A DNA stretch of 64,000 nt from Herpetosiphonaceae bacterium (GTDB taxonomy: Bacteria; Chloroflexota; Chloroflexia; Chloroflexales; Herpetosiphonaceae). Below the pieces are notes generated by a model. The model worked only from the letters and a program-made list of their open reading frames with translations, searched no databases and was not told the DNA's origin. This document shows positions 1 to 8,630 of the stretch, piece by piece. The stretch is taken from positions 1 through 64,000 of the forward strand of contig JABXJS010000046.1 of assembly GCA_013538855.1 (NCBI GenBank). The letters are read 5' to 3'. A program made the translations under genes and the position numbers. Within the stretch, counting starts at the first letter, position 1. Each line of letters begins with the position of its first letter.

Positions 1-735
1 ATGCCGTAACGGCCATCTACGGCATGGTTCGGGCTATCCCGCTCGCACCGTACCGACCCTACACGCCACCCGAGCCAATCCTGTGATCTACTGAGTCTCG
101 GGTGTCAGCACGAACATCGGAAAAAACCCCCGCTCAGGACGAATCGTATTGGAGCTCATCGCAACAGGATAACGCGTCATTCGCGCCGAATGGCAACCGG
201 CAACGCTGTCAGATCGTCACCGTCACGCCGCCGCAGCAGCTCACGTTTGCGCTCCTGCGCTCCCCGATCTTCAAACGCGCCACGCTGACGGTTCTCCTCC
301 ATCCAACCACCACCAGAACCACGACCCAGCAGCAGCGCACGCTGACGTTTCACTGGTGGGCGGTGGTCGGGGCCATCCTGCTCCAGCTCACCCAGCGGAA
401 GGCGCTGGCGACGGCTATGGATCTCCTGCGTGCAGCTCTCGACCGTGCGCTGGACCCCTGATGTGGCTCCGGTTTTGCGGTCCCATGCTGGACGGTGCAT
501 CCCCGTCGTCACCCGATTGAAGCACGTTGTGGGTCAGCGGTTGCATCCCGTTCTGGTGTGATATACCCCACGGGATACGCCGTCGATGAACCGGGTTACA
601 GCGTGCGTGAACTGTCCAGCAGGCACCAACCGAGGTGCCTGGTCTGTTGCTTGGAACCGCCGAACCAGCGCATGAACCAGCGCAAAGATATGGACCTTGA
701 GCAATCAGCGGACAGCTGTGGGGAGCATGGACCAT
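1..735. other. gene-poor stretch, no supported gene
   Basis: The open frames here are short, overlap on both strands and lack a convincing ribosome-binding site or recognisable domain. The translations are Arg/Pro/Ser-rich, as expected of non-coding high-GC DNA. It may be decayed mobile DNA, because an insertion sequence and truncated genes lie just downstream, but I recognise no specific remnant. Confidence 0.5.
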
Positions 736-1320
736 TCAGTCGATTGATTCCTGATCGAGAATGGTATGTGCGCCCGATTGATACGCCTCAATCGGGATAT
801 AGCGGCACCCAGTCACCCCATGGGCCTCAAGGAGTTGTTTCACTTCCTCGTGCACCAGCACCAGACTCGCTTGTTCATCGAGCCGAAACATGGGGACGGG
901 AACGACCACATCAGGCCGCAGCCGCAGCCGATAGATTGCCCCGCTCTCGCGCCACGATGCCGCCACGTCTAACGCCGGATAGCGGGCTAAGAGATGAAAC
1001 ACGCGATAGTCGTCCCGTAACAGGTCACCGGTCTTGCGATCCCGCACCTGCGCGGGAAAGGTTTCATAGGGCACACCCGCCCGTGTCAGGAGATCGAGCA
1101 GCTTTGGCGCGTAGAGATCAAAGCCGCCCCCCGTCCAAAAATTATCCGGCTTGGGCGCATGGCGGCTGGCGTGAAACATGAAGAGCGGCAGCGGTTCCTG
1201 GATCGGCTGATCCGACCAGAACGCTGGAGTCAGGTACGGAACATCCATCATCTTAAATTCTGCCTGCACCATGTGATTGCGCCAGCCCGTGACGTCTGCT
1301 TTAAACACGGAGTAGGTCAT
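736..1320 (-). CDS. Imm11/DUF1629-like immunity protein
   Basis: The 194-residue product resembles the Imm11 (DUF1629) family of immunity proteins, which neutralise polymorphic toxins in the cytoplasm. The supporting pattern is an N-terminal 'PLPLFMF' strand, a mid-protein 'LLDLLTRAGVPYETFPAQV' segment and 'RDRKTGDLL' before a C-terminal 'LVLVHEEVKQLLEAHGVTG' helix, which matches the family layout from memory. A GAGGAG Shine-Dalgarno lies 6 bases before the ATG. No intact toxin gene precedes it. The short frame just upstream ends in an ATGA overlap with this start, as toxin-immunity pairs often do, but that frame is not recognisable. It is either an orphan immunity gene or a housekeeping paralogue. 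Confidence 0.62.
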   Translation of the reverse strand: MTYSVFKADVTGWRNHMVQAEFKMMDVPYLTPAFWSDQPIQEPLPLFMFHASRHAPKPDNFWTGGGFDLYAPKLLDLLTRAGVPYETFPAQVRDRKTGDLLRDDYRVFHLLARYPALDVAASWRESGAIYRLRLRPDVVVPVPMFRLDEQASLVLVHEEVKQLLEAHGVTGCRYIPIEAYQSGAHTILDQESID

Positions 1321-1794
1321 AGAGATCGCTCCTCAAGATACCAATTGATCGCTGCTGGTTTGCCCAGAGGACAGCACCAAAGGCTTGATTCTCGTTCGCC
1401 CCGGTTTGTGGTGGCGAACACGTGAGCGCCTCTTTGCGGTGCCGCACCCGCTGACCCGATCTGACGCCTGATCACGGGTGTGCCTGCCATCAAGCGAGGG
1501 AGACCCTCTGCTGCCAGCGTAGCACCAGCGTGATCTATGGCAGTTCTCCCTTTTTGATGGGTTACGCAAAAACCCCTGTGCGTGCGCATCATACGATACG
1601 CGTGTCAATGGTGGTCCTCCACCGATCAGCGGCATGGCGTCAGGCGTGGCGCACCTCGGTGCCCGCCTGATCCTAGCGTGGGAAATCGTGTCATGTCAAG
1701 CGGGTCGCCCCTGCATGCAGGGCAATCGCATCTAAATGCTTGCACGGCCAGCGCCGATCACGCATGATGGTTCCGTATCACGAAAGGAGCCATC
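1321..1794. other. intergenic or decayed DNA upstream of the Imm11-like gene
   Basis: The minus-strand frame here (up to about 1592) ends in TGA at 1317-1319, overlapping the ATG of the immunity gene by the classic four bases. Its translation ends 'INWYLEERSL' but has no domain I recognise. Two frames look partly plausible, as expected if a toxin C-terminus has decayed by frameshifts. Nothing else is supported. Confidence 0.25.
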
Positions 1795-1835
1795 ATGCCG
1801 TTGCTGCGCGATCTCGCGATTGCCCCGTATTTTGC
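1795..1835 (+). pseudogene. orphan gene start cut off by the insertion sequence
   Basis: A strong Shine-Dalgarno (AAAGGAG) sits 5 bases before the ATG at 1795, and the frame reads 'MPLLRDLAIAPYFA' up to the left end of the insertion sequence. This looks like the first codons of a gene interrupted by the element. The residues do not resemble a DUF3224 N-terminus, so it may be a different gene from the fragment at the other end, which would imply a deletion as well as an insertion. Confidence 0.3.
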
Positions 1836-1856
1836 CAGGGCATGTGCAAAGTCAGC
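1836..1856 (+). repeat. left terminal inverted repeat of the ISAs1 element
   Basis: A 21-bp sequence starting CAGGGCATGTGC. It is the exact reverse complement of 3144-3164. Confidence 0.9.
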
Positions 1857-1862
1857 CAGTGA

Positions 1863-3065
1863 TCATTCCCGCTCGAGCGTATGGAGCCACTGATCCCAGT
1901 GGGAGAGAAAGCGGCGCTGCACGGCGGGCAGATTGTGCTCGCCGTGGTGGCGGATCAGCCCGATCACGGCGTTGTTCAGCGCCGCGAGCACCTGCGGCCC
2001 CTGCCCGCGCCGTAGCAACGAGGCATCTTCATCAAGACTCACATCGCGCCGATAGTGCAGCCCATTTTCAATGCCCCAATGCCCACGGGCAATCACCAGC
2101 AGCCGCTGCGGCGACGCACTGGCCGCTGGGAGACTCGTCACGCCATAGCGCACCTCGTGGGTGCGGCGACCCAGCCCATCGGTCACCGTGCGCTCCAGCC
2201 GGAACACCTGCGCCAGCCCCGGCCACGCCGTATACCCGGTCAGCATGCTGCTCACGGTCAGCACCCGTTCCTCGATGCGCCCATGCCCGGCGTTGACGGT
2301 GCGGGCCGTCTGCCAGTCAGGGACCGGATCAGACCAACCCGGCAGCGGCGTCGGCGGCGCAAAGACCTGCTGGATGTCAGCCAGCAGCGTTGGCTGATTG
2401 TCCTTGACCATCCACAGATCGTCCCCGCCAGCGTCAACAATCTGGCGACTGAGCGCCTGCTGGCACTGCATGGCATCGCCCGTCACCACCATCCCGGTCA
2501 GATCGACTTGGTGCAGCAGGGTCGGCACCACCGTGATTGCATTGGTCTTCTGGTCGACGGCGAGCTGCGCCAGCGTCACGCCCTGCTCCGGCAGGTACAC
2601 CGCAACGAGATGGACGCCCTGCGTCTGGCCGAGCGGGATCGTGCCGCGCAGGGTTTTGCCATCGACGGCGAGGATGACGCTGCCACGTGCGGGCACGTCG
2701 CCGGGCTGGTGTGGCGGCTGGAACACCTGGCCGAGCAGGGTCGCCACGGCGGTCGGGTCGACGGCATGCGCCAGGATGCGGCCCCAGGTGCGGGCGTGCG
2801 GCATGGTCTGGCGGGTGAGACCAAACAGCCGGGCCAGCGGAGCCGCCCGCAGGCGCGCCCAGTCGGCGAGGGCTTCGACGCGGCTATGGCCAGCGAGCTT
2901 GGCAAGGATGGCGATGGTGAGCAGCGGGACGAGCGGATAGCGGATCCCGCGAGGTTTGCGCTGATCGACCAGCTGGGTGAGCTGTGCGGCCAGCACCTCA
3001 ATGCTGACGGCGAATGGAACCGTCGCGGGCAACGGCAGGGCAAACGGATGGGTGGTAGACTGCAT
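1863..3065 (-). CDS. ISAs1-family DDE transposase
   Basis: This 400-residue protein has the full ISAs1 layout. An N-terminal helical DNA-binding region (DDE_Tnp_1-associated type) carries 'RGIRYPLVPLLTIAILAKLAG'-like residues at about 38-58. The DDE/RNase H catalytic core follows: first Asp in 'VDGKTLRG' (about residue 154), second Asp in 'VTGDAMQCQ' (about 204) and the Glu in 'HWGIENGLHYRRDV' (about 335). The length is normal for the family (370-400) and no frameshift is visible, so the transposase may be active. It fills almost the whole space between the terminal repeats, stopping only 7 bases from the left one. Confidence 0.95.
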   Translation of the reverse strand: MQSTTHPFALPLPATVPFAVSIEVLAAQLTQLVDQRKPRGIRYPLVPLLTIAILAKLAGHSRVEALADWARLRAAPLARLFGLTRQTMPHARTWGRILAHAVDPTAVATLLGQVFQPPHQPGDVPARGSVILAVDGKTLRGTIPLGQTQGVHLVAVYLPEQGVTLAQLAVDQKTNAITVVPTLLHQVDLTGMVVTGDAMQCQQALSRQIVDAGGDDLWMVKDNQPTLLADIQQVFAPPTPLPGWSDPVPDWQTARTVNAGHGRIEERVLTVSSMLTGYTAWPGLAQVFRLERTVTDGLGRRTHEVRYGVTSLPAASASPQRLLVIARGHWGIENGLHYRRDVSLDEDASLLRRGQGPQVLAALNNAVIGLIRHHGEHNLPAVQRRFLSHWDQWLHTLERE

Positions 3066-3143
3066 ACGACACCGTTCTGGGCATTGGTTGCTTCAACACC
3101 ACCATGCCACCAAAAAGGTGTCATGTCGTTTTTAGCCGTCCCT

Positions 3144-3164
3144 GCTGACTTTGCACATGCCCTG
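3144..3164 (-). repeat. right terminal inverted repeat of the ISAs1 element
   Basis: Exact 21-bp reverse complement of 1836-1856. It contains an ATG at 3157 in frame with the DUF3224 fragment outside, so the element end could supply a start codon to the truncated gene. Confidence 0.9.
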
Positions 3165-3543
3165 TGCGTTTAATGTAGAGATGCGTCCCCTCGACGCCTA
3201 TGCGGCTGGCCTTGATGGCGTCAGCCTCAGGCGCATGGCGCTCAATAAAACTTTTTCTGGCGACCTTGACGCGACCAGCCAAGGCGAGATGCTCACGGCC
3301 ATGACCAGCGTTGAAGGCTCGGCGGGCTATGTCGCGATCGAGCAGGTCACAGGCACGCTCAACGGTCGGCGTGGCTCGTTTGCCCTGCAGCACTTCGGCC
3401 GTATGAATCGTGGCGCTAGCCAGCTTATCCTCGAAATTGTGCCCGACTCCGCCACCGCTGAGCTGGAGGGCCTCGCTGGCACCATGGCGCTGACGGTTGT
3501 CGATGGCCAGCACCGCTACACGCTCGACTACACGCTCGGCTAG
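3157..3543 (+). pseudogene. DUF3224 protein, 5'-truncated by the insertion sequence
   Basis: From 'FNVEMRPLDAY' onward the frame reads as a nearly complete DUF3224 protein: 'RMALNKTFSGDLDATSQGEM', 'GYVAIEQVTGTLNGRRGSF', 'LQHFGRMNRGA' and 'VPDSATAELEGLAGTMAL' are the family's conserved strands in order. These small single-domain beta-barrel proteins have no established function. The usual first ten or so residues are replaced by the end of the ISAs1 repeat. An ATG inside that repeat (3157) could restart translation, giving a 128-residue product only slightly altered at its N-terminus, but no Shine-Dalgarno is obvious. I treat it as broken, with possible residual expression. Confidence 0.75.
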
Positions 3544-3758
3544 CGCACTGCTGAGCTGATCGCGCAGCACGGCCTGGAATAATCATCTCCCCCCATCGGT
3601 TGAGCACGTGCGCGCTTGTGCGCTCCCTGTACACAAAGCAGACATTGCTGGCCGCCGAGCTAGCATCTACGCACGACGCGGCATTCATCACGAAAACTCC
3701 AGCGCGATTGCCACCGAGCGCACTGCGCTATGCAGCAGATGCAGCGGATACCGCCAAA

Positions 3759-3800
3759 CAGCCCACCGCAGCGCTCCTAGAAGCGTGCTGCGGTGGGCTG
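3759..3800. terminator. strong hairpin between convergent genes
   Basis: A perfect 14-bp inverted repeat (CAGCCCACCGCAGC at 3759-3772, complement at 3787-3800) with a 14-nt loop. It lies between the DUF3224 fragment and the convergent gene ending at 3838. There is no long T-tract. Confidence 0.5.
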
Positions 3801-3837
3801 GAGAGCGACGCTTGGCCCTACGGCGCGCCGCTTTGGG

Positions 3838-4350
3838 CTACTCCGGCAGGGTGCTAAGGTCGCGCAGGCGCTCGACCTGCTGGCGCAAAACACGCCGATT
3901 CTGCTGCGGATTCAGCACCGATGGGTCAGGCACCCAGTCTAGCATGCCCTTGTCGATGGCGCGCGCGATGCGCATACGGTTGGCCTGGTTGTTGGCCCCA
4001 AAGGCTAGCGCGGCGGCGTTGCTGATGGTGATCAGATCGTCGCCGTGAATCCACCAGCGCGCCCGCGACACCAGGATGCCGATGTCGCGCTCCCAAAAGT
4101 CATCAGGGTAGACAGGGGCGGACTGCAGCGCGCTGCCGAGCAGCAGATCAAGCACGCGCCGGAGCGCCTGATCAACCGCTGGAATCAGCTCCTCGCTGCG
4201 GACATGGACGCCGTTGGCGATCTCGATCAGCAGCCGTAGATCAGCTTGCAGCTGGTTTGGCGCGCTGTCGAGCGCTGTGGTCAGTGCGGCCTGGCGCTGA
4301 CGAATCAGCGCGGTGATCTCGTGTGCGAGTGTTTCATTGAAAAGTGCCAT
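3838..4350 (-). CDS. conserved-looking protein of unknown function
   Basis: I do not recognise this 170-residue protein. I chose the ATG at 4350 ('MALFNETLAHE') because GAGGAT sits 6 bases upstream; the longer frame from 4512 lacks a good ribosome site and its extra residues look non-coding. The N-terminal 100 residues are mostly helical (heptad-like Leu/Ala in 'EITALIRQRQAALTTALD'). The middle has an aromatic patch ('DFWERDIGILVSRARWWIHGDDLITISNAAALAFG'), where a Trp-rich segment precedes a helix-turn-helix-like stretch. The C-terminus is charged ('NRRVLRQQVERLRDL'). No signal peptide or membrane segment is present. A small DNA-binding or scaffold protein is possible, but that is a guess. 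Confidence 0.7.
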   Translation of the reverse strand: MALFNETLAHEITALIRQRQAALTTALDSAPNQLQADLRLLIEIANGVHVRSEELIPAVDQALRRVLDLLLGSALQSAPVYPDDFWERDIGILVSRARWWIHGDDLITISNAAALAFGANNQANRMRIARAIDKGMLDWVPDPSVLNPQQNRRVLRQQVERLRDLSTLPE

Positions 4351-4579
4351 TGTATCCTCACGCTTATTGATTCCATTGCTCATTGAAACAGTATGATTAT
4401 AACTCACGTGAGTTACGTGATGATCAGTCAAGCGACGGAGATTTAAGCAGCCGTACCGTGCGGCAATGCGTGTCTGCTGGCGCAGCCTGCTGAAATAACG
4501 CTGGCATAACACGTTCTATGCGATGATAGCGCGTGTTGTGTATGGCGCAGGCGGCGTCAAGTATTTTAGGAGGACTGCG

Positions 4580-6097
4580 ATGATCCTGATTGAACACGGT
4601 TGGCGGCGGCTCGGCGGCTGGCTGGTGCTGCTCACCCTGCTGCTGATGCTGGCCGCAGCGCGTGCAGCTGAGCCTCGGCCACTGCTCCGGCAGGCGACCT
4701 ACTACGTGGCGACCAGCGGCAGCGACATTCCCAGCGCAGGCAGCGCAGCGCAGCCGTGGGCTAGCATTACCTACGCGCTAACCCAGGTGCCTGATGGCAG
4801 CCTCATTCTGGTTAAGCCTGGCAGCTATAGCGGGCAGGTGCGGCTTGATCGCGCCTTTACTGTAGGTGTGACGGTGCGCGCTGAGCAGCCGTATCAGGCC
4901 CAGCTGCGCCATAGCGCCACCGTGGTGCGCTCATTCTATGGCCAGCACATTACGCTCGAAGGCTTCGATATCGCCCACAGCGGGCCGGGCGCAGCGGCGC
5001 TTGTCATCCAGATACAGGATCTGATCGACGAGCCAGGCGGAGCCAACACAGTCAGCGATATTGTGCTGCGCAACAACATTATCCACGATAGCTACAACAA
5101 CGACCTGCTGAAGATCAACAACGGCGCGAGCCACATCACGGTTGAGGGTAATATGTTCTACAACCAGACCGGCAGCGATGAGCACATAGACATCAACAGC
5201 GTGACCGATGTTAGCGTGCAAGACAATATTTTCTTCAATGATTTCGCTGGCAGCGGGCGGCAAAACGACAATGATACGAGCGCTTACATCGTGGTGAAGG
5301 ATAGCAACGGCAGCGACGATACCAACCTAGGCAGCGCACGTGTGACCATCCAGCGCAATGTTATGCTGAACTGGGAAGGCTCGCTCGGCTACGGCTTCAT
5401 TCAGCTCGGTGAGGATGGCACAGCCAACTTCGAGGCCCGTGATGTGTTGATCGAGAACAACCTGCTGCTTGGCAACGCTGGTAACACCATGCGTGCGCCG
5501 ATCGCCGCTATGGGTGTGCGCGATGTGCTGGTGCGGCATAACACCATCGTTGGCGACCTGCCTAGCAATGCCTTTGCGCTGCGGCTCTACACCGTTGCTG
5601 CGAATCAGCCCAACGAAAATCTACAGTTCTACAACAATATCTGGGCCGATACGTCCGGCTCGATGAGTGATTTCGCGGACGCGCCAGCAGGCGAGACGGC
5701 CAGCTTTACCTTGCGCCATAACCTCTACTGGAATAACGCTGCGGCGCTGCCCAATGACCCCACCGATATGGTCAATATCGCTGATGATCCCGAGGCGCTC
5801 ACCGGCGATCCTGCACTGGGATCACAGGTGGGTCTGGTGGTCCCGCGCTGGCAGCCACAGTCATCCCAGTTTGCCGATGGCTCAACAACGATCCGCCAGG
5901 CTTTCGAGCTGCTTGTCACCAGCTATGGCGCGCTTGGCGCAGGCAGTGTGGCGGCAGATGCGGCGCGTGCTGCGCAGTCGCCAAGCCGCGATATTCTCGG
6001 GCACACGCGCCTTGGCGGCCCCCCAGATGTTGGAGCCTACGAGCGTGATGCTGGCACGCCGCCGCAGCAGCTCTTTCTGCCCTATGTGGGCCGCTAA
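4580..6097 (+). CDS. secreted right-handed parallel beta-helix protein
   Basis: The start at 4580 has an excellent AGGAGG site 6 bases upstream and gives 505 residues. A signal peptide is clear: basic 'RRLGGW', hydrophobic 'LVLLTLLLMLAAARA', then the mature protein. The mature part opens 'YYVATSGSD...AQPWASITYAL', which is the DUF1565/pectate-lyase-like entry to a right-handed beta-helix. Repeated rungs such as 'DIVLRNNIIHDS', 'ITVEGNMFYN', 'VSVQDNIFFND' and 'VTIQRNVML' follow. It probably binds or cleaves a polysaccharide outside the cell; I see no definite catalytic site. The C-terminus ends 'LFLPYVGR', a short tail of the type seen on exported Chloroflexia proteins. It is monocistronic as far as can be seen. 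Confidence 0.85.
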   Translation: MILIEHGWRRLGGWLVLLTLLLMLAAARAAEPRPLLRQATYYVATSGSDIPSAGSAAQPWASITYALTQVPDGSLILVKPGSYSGQVRLDRAFTVGVTVRAEQPYQAQLRHSATVVRSFYGQHITLEGFDIAHSGPGAAALVIQIQDLIDEPGGANTVSDIVLRNNIIHDSYNNDLLKINNGASHITVEGNMFYNQTGSDEHIDINSVTDVSVQDNIFFNDFAGSGRQNDNDTSAYIVVKDSNGSDDTNLGSARVTIQRNVMLNWEGSLGYGFIQLGEDGTANFEARDVLIENNLLLGNAGNTMRAPIAAMGVRDVLVRHNTIVGDLPSNAFALRLYTVAANQPNENLQFYNNIWADTSGSMSDFADAPAGETASFTLRHNLYWNNAAALPNDPTDMVNIADDPEALTGDPALGSQVGLVVPRWQPQSSQFADGSTTIRQAFELLVTSYGALGAGSVAADAARAAQSPSRDILGHTRLGGPPDVGAYERDAGTPPQQLFLPYVGR

Positions 6098-6247
6098 CTG
6101 TACCGTGGCTCGTGCGAGCGAATACCGCTGCATGGGCCACGTGCATGCCGGTAGCGCTGTGGCTTTGCACCTGGGTGCGGTCGTGCTATTATAGCCGCAC
6201 GCAACCGCAGTTTTCGCAATCGTCGTCTGTAAGCAGAGGGCTTCTTT

Positions 6248-7405
6248 ATGGCTTCCAGGGAGCAATCATCCAGCCCGTCGCACGAAAAACTGACCCAGCG
6301 CAAGCCGCAGCCAGCCCAGGCGAGTGAATCTGAGCTGAGCGCAGATGAGCCAAGTGTTAGCGCGGCTGTGCCCTACGCGCAGCACGCGCCGCACTTGCTC
6401 GCGCCAGGCGATTTGCTGCGCCTCCAGCGCACAGTCGGCAATCAGGCTACCGCGCAGATTGCGCGCCAGGCGCTCCAGCGTGCGCCAGCGCCGCCGACCA
6501 ACAACACCGGGCTGCCCGACAGCCTTAAAACTGGTGTCGAGGCGCGCTCCGGTGTGGCGCTCGACGATGTGCAGGTCCACTACAACTCCAGCGCGCCTGG
6601 GCAGGTTGGGGCCGCCGCCTTCACCGAGGGCAGCAGCATCCACGTTGGTCCCGGCCAAGAGCAGCACCTGGCCCACGAGGCCTGGCACGTCGTGCAGCAG
6701 AAGCAGGGCCGCGTGGCTGCCACCGCCGAGGTTGACGGCGTGGGCGCGAACGTCGATGCAGCGCTGGAGCAGGAGGCCGACCAGGCCGGGGCGGACCTGC
6801 ACGCAGCCGTGCTGGCGCGCCTGCCATCCGCCGCCGCCGTCGAGCGCAGCGCCGCCCAGCTCGGCCAGCCGCGCCAGCTCACTGTGGCCAACCCCGTGCG
6901 CCAGTTCAAGTGTGGCAATGCCCCACCCCAAGAGATCGGCGTGTTTAACCGCGCCGAGCAGATGGTTGGCGATGGTGTGTTGGAGCGCGGCGAGATCCAA
7001 GATGTGCGCGTGGCGGTCGATGCGAAGAAAAAAGGCGGCTTTAAGTATGTCAACAAATCGGTGCAGCAGTACCGCGTGCTTGATGATCAGTACTTGTGGT
7101 ATCACGGCACCAAAAAGACGGCTGTGGCCAGCATCTTACAGAGCGGCCTTGATCCGAACTACGGCGGCTCGCAGGATGTTGATACGACCGCCGAAAACAG
7201 CAAGGGCCATGTCTATCTCTTCCCCACCAAAGTCAACGCGTCGGGCTATGCGCGCGGCAAGTACGGCGGCTCCAAGGCCACGACGCTCTCGGTGCGCCTG
7301 CCCGTCGGCACAATCATCACCGTCGATCCGGAGATTATGGGCGGCGACGCAGTGCGCACGGCCACCGTTATTCCTGGCGGCAATCTTGCGGATGCTGGCC
7401 TGTAG
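6248..7405 (+). CDS. DUF4157 (eCIS-core) protein with ADP-ribosyltransferase-like C-terminus
   Basis: A 385-residue two-part protein. The N-terminal low-complexity leader (1-85) is followed by a DUF4157/eCIS_core domain (about 88-180) with its hallmark zinc-peptidase-like 'HEAWHVVQQ' (HExxH at 143-147). This domain marks cargo of extracellular contractile injection systems. After a linker, the C-terminal ~110 residues look like an ADP-ribosyltransferase/RNA 2'-phosphotransferase (KptA-like) fold: 'WYHGTKKTAVASILQSGLDP' (His about 286), 'GHVYLFPT', 'ARGKYGG', 'TTLSVRLPVGTIITVD' and a final 'RTATVIPGGNL'. I infer a toxin whose effector domain modifies a target by NAD-dependent transfer. No eCIS structural genes are in the window. 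The next gene starts 16 bases downstream and is probably co-expressed. Confidence 0.82.
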   Translation: MASREQSSSPSHEKLTQRKPQPAQASESELSADEPSVSAAVPYAQHAPHLLAPGDLLRLQRTVGNQATAQIARQALQRAPAPPTNNTGLPDSLKTGVEARSGVALDDVQVHYNSSAPGQVGAAAFTEGSSIHVGPGQEQHLAHEAWHVVQQKQGRVAATAEVDGVGANVDAALEQEADQAGADLHAAVLARLPSAAAVERSAAQLGQPRQLTVANPVRQFKCGNAPPQEIGVFNRAEQMVGDGVLERGEIQDVRVAVDAKKKGGFKYVNKSVQQYRVLDDQYLWYHGTKKTAVASILQSGLDPNYGGSQDVDTTAENSKGHVYLFPTKVNASGYARGKYGGSKATTLSVRLPVGTIITVDPEIMGGDAVRTATVIPGGNLADAGL

Positions 7406-7421
7406 CTGCTAGAGGAGCACC

Positions 7422-8369
7422 ATGGATCACCCGCCGATTGACCTTGTCGCAACGCTGGCGGCAATTCGGCAGTGCGCGGTCAAGCTCGCTGCCGAGCGCT
7501 GGCCCGAGCTGGGCACGCTGCTAGAGCGCTGCTTGCCCGCTCCGCTCAATCCCATGACTCTGCTGCCGATCGCCACGGGCCTCGCCTGCGCTGGCACGCT
7601 GGAGCCGCTGATCGACGGCGCGGCGGCGCTGGTGCTCACCGATCTTGCGCTGCGCATTGTCGATGACTGCGCCGATGCGGACGATCCGCGCGCGCTCTAC
7701 CTGGCGCTCGGCGTTGGTCCAGCGATGAGCTACGCGCTGGCTCTCAACACTATCGCCGGGCAGGTGTTTGCGCGGCTGGCTGATGCGCACAGCTCAGCGC
7801 TGCTGCCGCAGTACGCCGACGCCCTGCTGCGCGTGTGCCAGGGCCAGGCTGCGGATATGCAGGACGCTGTCGCTACCCTCGCTGACTATCGCCAGGTGGT
7901 GGCCCAGAAAAGTGTCGCGGCCTATGGCTTTGCCGCCCAGCTTGGCGCGCTGCTGGCCACCCACGATCCGGCGCAGATTGCGCGCTGCACCGCCTGCGGC
8001 GAGCACCTTGGCTGGATGCAGCAGATCTTTGATGACATCGAGGCGCTGTGGCTGCCGCTCGATCCCGCCTGCGCCGAGCTGACAAAGCGCACCTTTCCTG
8101 TGCTGCTTGGCCTCGAATCGCCTGCTGCCGCCGAGCTGGAGCAGCTGCTCGCGGCGGGCGCTGTCGAGCAGCATGCGCTGTGTGCGGCGCTCGATGCGCT
8201 TAGCGTGCGGCCGCGCTTGTTCCAGCAGGCGCTCGATCATCGCGATGCTGCGCTGGAGCAGCTTGGACCGCCGCTCAAGCCCGTCGGCCAGTCCATTCTT
8301 CAGACCTGGCTGACCTGGCTGCTGCGTGATGGCGCGCGCCTGCTCGATGCTGCGCCGCGCGCGCGCTAG
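7422..8369 (+). CDS. divergent prenyl-synthase-like (isoprenoid synthase fold) protein
   Basis: A 315-residue all-helical protein with a good AGAGGAG site. It carries an aspartate-rich first motif 'DDCAD' (residues 81-85, matching DDxxD) in a helix 'DLALRIVDDCADADD'. Further on come 'AYGFAAQLGALLA', 'HLGWMQQIFDDIEAL' (second motif about 204, with the last Asp replaced) and the matching helices of trans-prenyl synthases. ComQ-like and other divergent members show similar decay of the second motif. It lacks the usual N-terminal lysine/arginine diphosphate signature, so it may not be a normal chain-elongation enzyme. It follows the ART-type eCIS effector directly, and the hairpin at 8513 ends the unit. 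It might be an enzyme acting on the effector, an immunity factor or an unrelated neighbour. Confidence 0.65.
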   Translation: MDHPPIDLVATLAAIRQCAVKLAAERWPELGTLLERCLPAPLNPMTLLPIATGLACAGTLEPLIDGAAALVLTDLALRIVDDCADADDPRALYLALGVGPAMSYALALNTIAGQVFARLADAHSSALLPQYADALLRVCQGQAADMQDAVATLADYRQVVAQKSVAAYGFAAQLGALLATHDPAQIARCTACGEHLGWMQQIFDDIEALWLPLDPACAELTKRTFPVLLGLESPAAAELEQLLAAGAVEQHALCAALDALSVRPRLFQQALDHRDAALEQLGPPLKPVGQSILQTWLTWLLRDGARLLDAAPRAR

Positions 8370-8512
8370 TCGTCGGCCATAGCACGGTCGCCTGCATGCC
8401 GCCGCTCGCTTAGCTGGCGACGCAGTGCAGCGCGCAGCGTATCGCCGGGCAATGCGGCCATTGAACCCCCGCTGGCGCACGATCTTCACATGGCGCAGAG
8501 CGCTTCGACTGC

Positions 8513-8545
8513 AACGCCCTTGGTACTCCACCAAGGGCGTTTTGC
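8513..8545 (+). terminator. Rho-independent terminator of the effector unit
   Basis: A perfect 12-bp stem (AACGCCCTTGGT at 8513-8524, complement at 8530-8541) with a 5-nt loop, followed by TTTG. It lies 144 bases after the prenyl-synthase-like gene. Confidence 0.75.
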
Positions 8546-8630
8546 ACAGCCCGTAGGCTACGGTCTGTCTCTGCCGCAGTGCCCACAGCGATCTCACCGT
8601 CCGGCAAGGGCGCTTTGTGCTGCACGTGGG

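Larger units (their letters stand above)
1836..3164 (-). mobile_element. ISAs1-family insertion sequence
   Basis: A 1.33 kb element with perfect 21-bp terminal inverted repeats (1836-1856 and 3144-3164) enclosing a single intact transposase gene on the minus strand. Size, single open frame and transposase type fit the ISAs1 family. I found no target-site duplication next to the repeats: the eight bases outside each end differ. The flanks may therefore have been rearranged after insertion. The right end lies inside a DUF3224 gene. Confidence 0.9.

Noticed and set aside
102-735. Frames of 100-230 residues in the first 1.2 kb
   Set aside because: Overlapping on both strands, no ribosome sites and no recognisable domain; not supported as genes.
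1836-1860. Target-site duplication of the ISAs1 element
   Set aside because: The bases immediately outside the two 21-bp ends do not match each other.
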